The notes below the pieces were generated by a model. It was given only the letters and a program-made list of their open reading frames with translations, did not search any database and had not been told where the DNA came from. From Paracoccus aminovorans (lineage in GTDB: Bacteria > Pseudomonadota > Alphaproteobacteria > Rhodobacterales > Rhodobacteraceae), in NCBI RefSeq assembly GCF_001546115.1, contig NZ_KQ955209.1, forward strand, positions 1,229,878 through 1,293,877: a stretch of 64,000 bases of DNA, read 5' to 3'. A program made the translations under genes and the position numbers. Positions 55,731-64,000 of the stretch are shown one piece after another; within the stretch, counting starts at the first letter, position 1, and each line of letters opens with the position of its first letter.

Positions 55731-56768
55731 TCAGTTCCCCTGTCCAGTCTCGCGTTTCAAGGATCCGAGGCCCAGCGAGCCGTCGGGCGCCGCCGCGGCT
55801 GCCGGGGCCGGCGCGGCGGCCTGCGCCACGGGCCGGCCGGCGCCGATGCGCTCCAGCACATCGACGGTCGGCACGAAGAACAGCCCGCCCGTCACCGCCG
55901 TCGAGACATCGAGGATGCGGTCGTAGTTCCCCGGCGGCAGGCCGATGAACATGTTCTCCAGCATGGTCTCGATGCGGCCCGGCTCGCGGGCGTAGCCGAT
56001 GAAATAGGTGCCGGCCTCGGCCCGGCCGGGGCTGCCGAAGGGCATGTTGTCGCGCAGGATCTGCAGCTGGTTGCCCTGCGCGTCGTTGATGTTGGTCAGC
56101 ACGTTATGGGCCGAGCTGGCCTTTTCGGCATCGGGGAATTCGATGTCCGAAAGCTTGTGGCGGCCGATGACACGCTCTTGCGCGGCCACGCCCATCGCCT
56201 CCCATTTCGCGAGGTCGTGCAGGTATTTCTGCACGATGACATAGCTTGAGCCGGCGAAGGCGGGGTCTTCGTCGCCGACCAGAACGGCTTCGGTCCGCTG
56301 GGCGCCCTCGGGGTTCTCGGTGCCGTCGACGAAGCCCAGCAGGTCGCGGTTGTCGAAGAACTTGAAGCCCTGGGTCTCGTCCTCGAGCGTGGTGACGGGG
56401 CCGAGGCGCAGCATGAGCTGGCGCGCGAGCTCGAAGCAGAAATCCGGCCGCGCGGCGCGGATGTGCAGCAGGATGTCGCCGGGCGTGGCCGGCGCGCGAT
56501 GCACGCCCGCGAGGGCGCGGAACGGGTGCAGGCCCTGCGGCGTCGCGCCCATCCCGAGGCGCTGCCACAGCGCATGGCCGATCCCCATCACGCAGTTGAG
56601 CCCGGCGGCAGGGTTGCGAAAGCCCACCGCGCGCACCAGCCCCGCCAGGTCGGCGCAGAGGCCGCGAAAGGCCTGCAGCGCCGCCTCGCCCTGGTCCAGC
56701 GACAGCGTCAGGAAAATCGCATTCGCCGTCAAGGAAGCGTCCGCGGGCTGGCTGGCGATGGGCGGCAT
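55731..56768 (-). CDS. Dyp-type heme peroxidase, encapsulin cargo
   Basis: This 345-residue heme peroxidase has the GXXDG motif (GFVDGTENP), the proximal histidine region IGRHKLSDIEF and NMPFGSPGRAEAGTYFIGYAR. After an Ala/Pro-rich linker the last residues read DGSLGLGSLK, which matches the cargo-loading peptide of encapsulins. The ATG at 56768 starts the conserved sequence. Its stop is two bases before the shell gene start, so the two are an operon. It probably defends against peroxide inside the compartment. Confidence 0.96.
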   Translation of the reverse strand: MPPIASQPADASLTANAIFLTLSLDQGEAALQAFRGLCADLAGLVRAVGFRNPAAGLNCVMGIGHALWQRLGMGATPQGLHPFRALAGVHRAPATPGDILLHIRAARPDFCFELARQLMLRLGPVTTLEDETQGFKFFDNRDLLGFVDGTENPEGAQRTEAVLVGDEDPAFAGSSYVIVQKYLHDLAKWEAMGVAAQERVIGRHKLSDIEFPDAEKASSAHNVLTNINDAQGNQLQILRDNMPFGSPGRAEAGTYFIGYAREPGRIETMLENMFIGLPPGNYDRILDVSTAVTGGLFFVPTVDVLERIGAGRPVAQAAAPAPAAAAAPDGSLGLGSLKRETGQGN

Positions 56769-57005
56769 CACGAATCTCCTGCTGGCTTGAGGGAAAGGAA
56801 AGCCCAAACCGGCGGGCGGGAAAAGGCCCAGCCGGGCGGCGACCATGGATGTGGCGCGCCGCGTGCAGGTCAAACTCGGCGTTCGAGCCCCCCGTGATCA
56901 ATCACCAAGGCGGCACAAGCTTCTTCATGTTCGAAGGCGCTGCTTCGGCAGTTCTTCGGTGCGGCTCGGCCTTCCGGCGCTGCCGCCGGCCGCACCACCC
57001 GGCCG

Positions 57006-58667
57006 TCAGTGAAACAGCGCCGCGGTCTTCTGCGCCGTCATCCAGACGCCCCAGGCCAGCGGCAGCCCGACCGCAGCCCAGGCCAGCAGCGCCGGCAGGT
57101 CGAAGCGGCCGCGGTCGATGCCGAAGGAGCCGCTCCGCACCTCGGCCGTCTTGTGCTCGCGCGCCTGCAGGGCCGCCAGTTCCTCGGGCGCCATGAACCA
57201 TTTCTCGTCCAGGGGCCGCACCAGCAGGTTGCAGACCAGCCCCAGCGCCAGGAAGCCGGCCAGGATATACATCGTGTAGTCATAGACCTGCGCCCGCGGC
57301 ACGCCGGCGGCGATCTGCGCCTCGCGCAGATAGTTCACCACCACCGGCCCGACGATGCCGGCGGTGGCCCAGGCGGTCAGCAGCCGGCCGTGGATGGCGC
57401 CGACGAATTGCGTGCCGAACACATCCGCCAGATAGGCCGGCACCGTCGAGAAGCCGCCGCCATACATCGAGATGATGACGCAGATCATCGCCACGAACAG
57501 CACCTGGTTGCCGGAATGCGCCACGCTGGGCGCCAGGGTGTAAAGCGCGATCCCCAGGATGAAGAAGATGAAATAGGTGTTCTTGCGCCCGAACCGGTCC
57601 GAGGCCGAGGCCCAGCCCAGCCGCCCGCCGATGTTGAACAGCGACAGAAGCCCCGCGAAGCCGGCGGCGATGGCGGCGATGGCGGCCTTCTGCCCGGTGT
57701 CGAGCCGGGTGAAGTCCAGGTCGGGCCGGCCGATCAGATGGCCGGCGAAGATCTCCTGCAGCATGGGCGAGGCCATGCCGATGACGCCGATCCCGGCCGA
57801 GACGTTCAGGCACAGCACCAGCCAGATCAGCCAGAACTGCCGGGTCTTGTGGGCGTCGCGCAGGTGGACGTGGTGCTGGGTGATCATCGCGGCCTGTTTC
57901 GTCGAGGTCTTGGGCTGCCAGCCCTCGGGCTTCCAGCCGGCCGGCGGCACGCGATAGGCGAAGGCGCCGGCAAGCATGAAGACCAGATAGATCGCCGCCA
58001 TGACGAAGAAGGTCTGCCAGACGCCGACCTCCTGCGCCGACTGGAAATGGTTCATCAGCCGGTCGGCCAGCGGCGCGCCGATCATCGCGCCGCCGCCGAA
58101 GCCCATGATCGCCATGCCGGTCGCCAGCCCGCGCCGGTCGGGGAACCACTTGATCAGCGTCGAGACCGGCGAGATATAGCCCAGGCCCAGCCCGATGCCG
58201 CCGATGAAGCCCGAACCGAGCCACATCAGCCAAAGCTGGTGCGTCATCACCCCGATGCCCGAGACGACCATGCCGCCGCACCAGCAGCAGGCCGCGACCA
58301 CGCCGGCCTTGCGCGGCCCCGCGGTTTCCAGCCAGCCGCCCCAGATCGCGGCCGAAGATCCCAGCAGCACGAAGAACAGCGTATAGATCCAGCCCAGATC
58401 GGCGATGCGCCAGTCGCAGCTGGTGGTGAACAGCGCCGAGACCAGGCTCATGCCCTCGCAGCTCACCGGGTCGCTGACGCCGATGGCGCGCGACAGCGGC
58501 AGCCAGAACACCGAGAAGCCATAGGCCATGCCGATGCACAGGTGGATCGCCAGCGCGGCGGGCGGCACCAGCCAGCGGTTGAAGCCGGGCTTGGCGATCG
58601 TGCGGTCTCGGGACAGCAGGCCGGCGGAAGCGCCGCTCTCTGTCCAGCCTTCCTGAAGATCCGTCAT
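57006..58667 (-). CDS. OFA-family MFS transporter (oxalate/formate antiporter type)
   Basis: This 553-residue inner-membrane transporter has about twelve membrane segments. Family patterns are GMAYGFSVFWLPLSRAIG at the first helix, WIYTLFFVLLGSSAAIWGGWLE and SLFNIGGRLGWASASDRFGRKNTYF. OFA proteins exchange small dicarboxylates and monocarboxylates such as oxalate, formate or lactate. The actual substrate cannot be read from the sequence. It is divergent from the response regulator, and the shared control region carries four palindromes. Confidence 0.9.
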   Translation of the reverse strand: MTDLQEGWTESGASAGLLSRDRTIAKPGFNRWLVPPAALAIHLCIGMAYGFSVFWLPLSRAIGVSDPVSCEGMSLVSALFTTSCDWRIADLGWIYTLFFVLLGSSAAIWGGWLETAGPRKAGVVAACCWCGGMVVSGIGVMTHQLWLMWLGSGFIGGIGLGLGYISPVSTLIKWFPDRRGLATGMAIMGFGGGAMIGAPLADRLMNHFQSAQEVGVWQTFFVMAAIYLVFMLAGAFAYRVPPAGWKPEGWQPKTSTKQAAMITQHHVHLRDAHKTRQFWLIWLVLCLNVSAGIGVIGMASPMLQEIFAGHLIGRPDLDFTRLDTGQKAAIAAIAAGFAGLLSLFNIGGRLGWASASDRFGRKNTYFIFFILGIALYTLAPSVAHSGNQVLFVAMICVIISMYGGGFSTVPAYLADVFGTQFVGAIHGRLLTAWATAGIVGPVVVNYLREAQIAAGVPRAQVYDYTMYILAGFLALGLVCNLLVRPLDEKWFMAPEELAALQAREHKTAEVRSGSFGIDRGRFDLPALLAWAAVGLPLAWGVWMTAQKTAALFH

Positions 58668-58794
58668 GTGTTGTTTTCCTCCCTGGGCATGCGACCTGGG
58701 GCGCGCGATGCCGCCGGCTCCTCTTCCGGCGTGCGGCTCGCGGTCGCGGATGCGCGTGAAAAGCGATGAGGCCAGATCAGTCTATTGATATCAA

Positions 58795-58824
58795 TTGACA
58801 ATATGTCCGCCATGCCCGGACAAT
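58795..58824 (+). promoter_or_regulatory. Sigma-70-like promoter toward the first response regulator
   Basis: TTGACA at 58795-58800 and GACAAT at 58819-58824 are separated by 18 bases. The -35 lies in the first and the -10 in the second of the palindromes described next. The promoter points to the response regulator start at 58991. Confidence 0.5.
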
Positions 58825-58892
58825 CTGTCCCGCATGTGGCGCCGGGACGCATCGACGGACAACCTGTCCGCGGCACCCGGACAGCTTGTCCG
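58795..58892. promoter_or_regulatory. Four GACA-N3-TGTC palindromes (regulator binding sites)
   Basis: Palindromes of 15 bp are at 58795-58809, 58817-58831, 58856-58870 and 58878-58892. The last three share CGGACA-N3-TGTCC; the best are CGGACAACCTGTCCG and CGGACAGCTTGTCCG. Centres are 22, 39 and 22 bp apart, two pairs each with two helical turns. The 323-bp gap 58668-58990 contains no gene. These are likely the binding sites of the response regulator, used for itself and for the transporter. Confidence 0.78.
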
Positions 58893-58990
58893 TTGACCTG
58901 CGCCCCGCCCGGGTCCATCCGGCAAGAGCCGGACGCTTGCCAAGCCGGGCGGGGGAATGCGACTGTGTTTTCCTGGGGGGAAGGGGTGTG

Positions 58991-60361
58991 ATGCAGGCAG
59001 AAACCGACCCAAGGCCCGACACGCAAGGCGCGTTCGGCGCGGCGATTGCCCAGGCCGCGATCCTGGTCGTCGAGGACGAGCCGGGCATGCGGAATTTCCT
59101 CGAGCGGATCCTGGCCCCGAAATGCCGCGCCATACGCCTGGCCGCCAATACCGCCGAGGCCAGCGCCCTGATCGCCGAGACCGACTTCGACCTGGTCATC
59201 CTGGACAACCTGATGGAGGGCCAGCGCGGCGTCGACTGGCTGTCCGAGCAGCGGCGGCTGGGCTTCTTTCCGCCCGCGATCCTGATGACCGCCTTTGCCG
59301 ACATGGAAACCGCCATCCAGGCGCTGCAGGCCGGTGCCTCGGATTTCCTGCTGAAACCCTTTCGCACCAACCAGCTGCTGAACAGCATCACCCGCTGCCT
59401 TGAAGGCGAGAGGCTGCGGCGGGAAAACCTGGTGCTGCGCCAGGAGCTGCGCAACAGCCTCGACCAGGACCGGCTGCGCAGCGAGCTGATCGGCAGTTCT
59501 CCGGCCATCGAGGCCGTGCGGCAGGTGATCGCCCGGGTCGCCGCCACGCCCTCGTCGGTGCTGATCACCGGGGCCTCGGGCACCGGCAAGGAGGTGGCGG
59601 CGCGGATGATCCATGCGCTGTCGGACCGCGCCGACCATGCCTTCGTGCCGGTCAATTGCGCCGCCATCCCGCAGGACATGCTGGAGACCGAGCTTTTCGG
59701 CCATATCCGCGGCGCCTTTCCCGGCGCCCAGCAGAACCGCGAGGGGCTGTTCATGTCCGCGCGCGGCGGCACGCTGTTCCTGGACGAGATCGCCGAGCTT
59801 TCCGTCGGGCTCCAGGCCAAGCTTTTGCGCGCCATCGAGGATCGCCGCATCCGCCCGCTGGGGTCCGAGCGCGAGACCCCGGTGGATGTGCGGCTGATCT
59901 TTGCCGCCAATACCGATCTCGACAAGGCGGTGGCCGAGGGGCGGCTGCGGGCCGATCTGCTCTATCGCATCAACGTGCTGCATATCGCCATGCCGACGCT
60001 GGTCGAGCGCGGGCCGGACCTGTTCGACCTGGTGCATCTGTTCATGGCCATCCTGTCCCGGCAGCTTGGCATGCGGCCCGTGCCGATCACCGCCGAGGTG
60101 CGGGCGAACCTCGCCACCTACGACTGGCCCGGCAATGTGCGCGAGCTGCGCAATGCCGTCGAGCGCGCGCTGATCCTGGGCCGCTTCCCGCCGCTGGCCG
60201 CCCCGTTGGGCCGCCGCGATGGCCAGACCCTGGCCGAGATCGAGCGGCGGGCGATCATGGGCACGCTGGCGGCGCTGGACGGCGACCGCGAGGCGGCGGC
60301 GGCGCGGCTGGGCATCTCGCGCAAGACCATCGACCGGCGCCTGGCGGACTGGAATGGCTGA
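58991..60361 (+). CDS. NtrC-like response regulator with altered GAFTGA loop
   Basis: This 456-residue regulator has a receiver domain (VVEDEPG, phospho-site in LVILDNLM, LLKPF), an AAA+ domain with Walker A GASGTGKE and a Fis-type helix-turn-helix at the C terminus (AAAARLGISRKTIDRRLADW). The sigma-54 contact loop reads GAFPGA instead of GAFTGA, so it may work with sigma-70 as in Rhodobacter NtrC. The ATG at 58991 follows GGGG. The gene overlaps its kinase by 8 bp. Confidence 0.87.
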   Translation: MQAETDPRPDTQGAFGAAIAQAAILVVEDEPGMRNFLERILAPKCRAIRLAANTAEASALIAETDFDLVILDNLMEGQRGVDWLSEQRRLGFFPPAILMTAFADMETAIQALQAGASDFLLKPFRTNQLLNSITRCLEGERLRRENLVLRQELRNSLDQDRLRSELIGSSPAIEAVRQVIARVAATPSSVLITGASGTGKEVAARMIHALSDRADHAFVPVNCAAIPQDMLETELFGHIRGAFPGAQQNREGLFMSARGGTLFLDEIAELSVGLQAKLLRAIEDRRIRPLGSERETPVDVRLIFAANTDLDKAVAEGRLRADLLYRINVLHIAMPTLVERGPDLFDLVHLFMAILSRQLGMRPVPITAEVRANLATYDWPGNVRELRNAVERALILGRFPPLAAPLGRRDGQTLAEIERRAIMGTLAALDGDREAAAARLGISRKTIDRRLADWNG

Positions 60362-62324
60362 GGCGACCCGCCGCTGGCGTCATTCGGTGCGCTACCGCCT
60401 GCTCGCCATCGCGCTCTTGCCGGTGCTGGTGATCCTGCCGGTGTTCCTGGGCATCACCATGCATCAATGGTCGCTCAAGTTCGACCGGCTGCTGACCGCC
60501 AAGGTCAACAGCGACCTGACCATCGCCCAGCAATATCTGCAGAACATCCTGGAAACCGCCGGCGAGCGCATCGAGATGCTGGCGCGTTCCGAGGAATTCG
60601 CCCATAGCGCCGACCTGCCGGGCTTGCTGGACGTCTACCGGGTGCGGCTGGGGCTCGACTATCTCTACCTGGCCAGCCCGGCCGGCGGCATGGTCGCGGC
60701 CAGCCCGCGGGGGGCGCACCCGCTGCATGGGCCGGGCGCGGCCCCGGCGCGGGGCGCGCGCAACCTCATCGAGGTCCTGGACCAGGCCGAGCTTCGCGCC
60801 ATCTCTCCCGGGCTTGCCGCGCGGGCCGAGATCGTCATGGTCGACGCCACCGGCCAGAAGCCGCAGCAGACCGAGACCCGCGGCATGGTCGTCCAATCGG
60901 TCGTCGCGGCCAGCCAGCCCGGTACCGGCGCGCCGGCGATCATGGTCGGCGGCATCCTGCTGAACCGCAACCTGTCCGTCATCGACCGCATCAACGAGCT
61001 GATCTATCGCCCCGACACCCTGCCGCCGGGCGCCCATGCCACGGTCTCGCTGTTTCTGGGCGACATGCGCATTTCGACCAATGTCACGGTGGCGGGCGGG
61101 GCGCGGGCGCTGGGGACCCGGGCCTCGGCCATCGTGCGCGACCGGGTGCTCGGCCAGGGCCAGGTCTGGCTGGCCCGGGCGCAGGTGCTGCAGGACCGCT
61201 ATATCTCGGCCTATGCCCCGGTCGAGGACAGCGCGCGCCAGCGCATCGGCATGATCTATGTCGGCATCCTCGAGCGCCCCTTCGCCGAGGCCAAGCGCCG
61301 CACGGTGCTGCTGGTCCTGGCCGCCTTCCTGCTGGTGGCGCTGGTCACGGTGCCGGTGTTCCTGCGCTGGGCGGGCAGCATCTTCCGCCCGCTCGAGAAG
61401 ATCGCCGAGACCTTCGCCCGGCTGCGCGGCGGCGACCTGTCCGCCCGCACCGGCGTCACTCGGGGCGCGGACGAGATCGCCGGCCTTGCCATGCTGCTGG
61501 ACAGGCTGCTGGCGCAGCTGCAGGATCGCGACCGGCAGCTTTGCGCCTGGAACGACGCACTGAACCTGCGGGTCGAGGAGCGCACCGCCGCCCTGCGCCA
61601 GGCGGTGCGCGAACTCGAGGCCGCCACGCATCAGCTGGTGCAATCGGAAAAGCTGGCCGCCCTGGGCGAGATCTCGGCCGGGATCGCGCATGAGATCAAC
61701 AACCCGCTGGCGGTGATCCAGGGCAACCTGGACGTGCTGCGCGAGATCCTGGGCCCGACGGCCCGGCCGGCCGATACCGAGCTGCGGCTGATCGACGAAC
61801 AGATCCACCGCATCTCGCAGATCGTGACGCGGCTTCTGGATTTCGCCCGCATGGACGAGCCGGGCGAGGGCGAGCCCGCAACCGATCCGGTGCAGGCGGT
61901 CGCGGAATGCGAGCCGCTGGTCCGGCACATGCTGGCGCGCGGCACCGTCGCCATGCGCCACGACCTGCGCTCGACGCAGAGGGTGCGGATCGGCCGGGTC
62001 GCGTTGCAGCAGGTGCTGGTGAACCTGATCGCCAACGCCATCCACGCCATGCCCGAGGGCGGCGAGATCCGCATCGCCAGCCGCGACGCGGCTTTCGACG
62101 GCGCGCCGGGCGTGACACTGGAGCTTTCCGACACCGGCACCGGCATCCCGCCCGAGATCCTGGGGCAGATCTTCGAGCCCTTCGTCACCAGCCGCGGCCG
62201 CAAGGGCGGCACCGGGCTGGGCCTGTCGATCTGCCGCCGGCTGGTCGAGCGCCAGGGCGGCAGCATCACGGTCGAGAGCGACGCGACCGGCAGCCGATTC
62301 CGCATCTGGCTGCCTGCGGCGTGA
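60354..62324 (+). CDS. Sensor histidine kinase (DctB-like)
   Basis: This 656-residue membrane kinase has a first membrane segment (about 15-37), a large periplasmic sensor domain (38-325), a second membrane segment near 340, a HAMP domain (RPLEKIAETFARLRGGDLSAR), a coiled coil, the phospho-acceptor histidine in GIAHEINNPLAVIQGNL and a HATPase domain (NLIANAIHAM, DTGTGIP, GGTGLGLSIC). The ATG at 60354 overlaps the regulator's end. It probably senses a carboxylate transported by the neighbouring OFA protein. Confidence 0.9.
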   Translation: MAEATRRWRHSVRYRLLAIALLPVLVILPVFLGITMHQWSLKFDRLLTAKVNSDLTIAQQYLQNILETAGERIEMLARSEEFAHSADLPGLLDVYRVRLGLDYLYLASPAGGMVAASPRGAHPLHGPGAAPARGARNLIEVLDQAELRAISPGLAARAEIVMVDATGQKPQQTETRGMVVQSVVAASQPGTGAPAIMVGGILLNRNLSVIDRINELIYRPDTLPPGAHATVSLFLGDMRISTNVTVAGGARALGTRASAIVRDRVLGQGQVWLARAQVLQDRYISAYAPVEDSARQRIGMIYVGILERPFAEAKRRTVLLVLAAFLLVALVTVPVFLRWAGSIFRPLEKIAETFARLRGGDLSARTGVTRGADEIAGLAMLLDRLLAQLQDRDRQLCAWNDALNLRVEERTAALRQAVRELEAATHQLVQSEKLAALGEISAGIAHEINNPLAVIQGNLDVLREILGPTARPADTELRLIDEQIHRISQIVTRLLDFARMDEPGEGEPATDPVQAVAECEPLVRHMLARGTVAMRHDLRSTQRVRIGRVALQQVLVNLIANAIHAMPEGGEIRIASRDAAFDGAPGVTLELSDTGTGIPPEILGQIFEPFVTSRGRKGGTGLGLSICRRLVERQGGSITVESDATGSRFRIWLPAA

Positions 62325-62342
62325 TCGCGCCGCGGGCGCCGT

Positions 62343-63695
<1,353 letters not shown>

Positions 63696-63822
63696 TGCAA
63701 CCTCCCGTTCTGTCCGGTCCCTGCGGACGCCTGCCTTTCGTGATACAGCAAGATGGCCCTCGAAACGAGCAAGACTCGCGGACACGCATTGGTTGGCCGG
63801 TGCCCTGTTTGCCCTCCCTCGA

Positions 63823-63999
63823 TCATCGGCAGGAGCTGGTCGAGGGGTTTCCTGGCGTCACCATGGAACATGCGGGCGCGGCCTTGCCGACGGCGACCAG
63901 GATGGTGCCGCCGGTGTCGGGATGGCGCTGGAAATGCCGGCGCACCGCCAGCGCCGGGTCGGCGGCGCTGACCGCAGCGGCGAAAAGCCGCTGCGCCAG
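63823..63999 (-). pseudogene. Truncated glycerate 2-kinase-like fragment
   Basis: Fifty-eight codons run in from the right window edge. The part LAQRLFAAAVSAADPALAVRRH and GGTILVAVGKAAPA looks like the N-terminal start of glycerate 2-kinase (GckA/TtuD type), which phosphorylates glycerate. After VGKAAPA the sequence departs from the family and stops at 63823. This suggests a remnant cut off by a rearrangement. The rest, if any, is outside the window. The family call rests on this short pattern only. Confidence 0.45.
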
Positions 64000-64000
64000 C

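Noticed and set aside
63701..63730. Half-sites TGTCCG and GCGGAC before the second regulator
   Set aside because: Only half-sites with wrong spacing are present; they do not match the four palindromes at 58795-58892 well enough.

Overview
The window looks like a chromosomal segment of a high-GC alphaproteobacterium of the Rhodobacteraceae, most likely Paracoccus or a close relative. This is inferred from gene content (class I lysyl-tRNA synthetase, opgGHC, an encapsulin/DyP pair, a site matching the CtrA consensus) and from codon use, not from a database search.

The left third (1-23.7 kb) is accessory DNA. Positions 1-7121 hold a minus-strand phage block: a large terminase subunit with an apparent frameshift, a P27-type small subunit, a small membrane protein, a ParB-methyltransferase, an HNH nuclease, a DUF6362-type protein, two small unknowns and a primase-helicase. 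The roughly 320 bp before the small gene at 4380 carry a long hairpin and seven GTCNGAC elements and form a candidate operator or replication-origin region. Next come a FitAB-type toxin-antitoxin pair (7245-7915), a sigma-factor-like protein, a zinc-ribbon protein and a large protein of unknown function (9046-11235). A translationally coupled recombinase cassette occupies 11373-13724. Positions 13838-23345 encode a compact restriction-type defence system: Z1 helicase, PD-(D/E)XK nuclease, GHKL (MORC/MutL-like) ATPase, two proteins of unknown function, a C5-cytosine methyltransferase and a Vsr endonuclease. A tRNA-Ser(UGA) at 23640-23729 marks the start of ordinary chromosome.

The rest is mostly housekeeping. 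It contains a PhoP/PhoQ-like two-component system with two secreted PepSY-type proteins (23765-27115); the osmoregulated periplasmic glucan operon opgGHC; fhs, nadD, dacB, a TerB-like gene and lysS; a beta-helix spike-like protein behind a CtrA-type site; a HugZ-like oxidoreductase; an oligopeptide ABC transporter (oppABCDF); cobUTS; TRAP transporter membrane subunits without their binding protein; mgtC; hisAFE; a DUF2147 protein; a bestrophin; and an encapsulin with its DyP peroxidase cargo.

The right end (57.0-64.0 kb) is an oxalate/formate-antiporter-type transporter with its likely regulators: a histidine kinase and two NtrC-like response regulators whose GAFTGA loop is altered or absent. 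The 323-bp intergenic region between the transporter and the first regulator carries four GACA-N3-TGTC palindromes that overlap a sigma-70-like promoter. The last bases hold the broken start of a glycerate 2-kinase-like gene.

The strongest candidates for new biology are the two unknown subunits of the Z1/GHKL defence system, the 729-residue orphan with its sigma-like and zinc-ribbon neighbours, the CtrA-linked spike protein, and the antiporter regulatory circuit.
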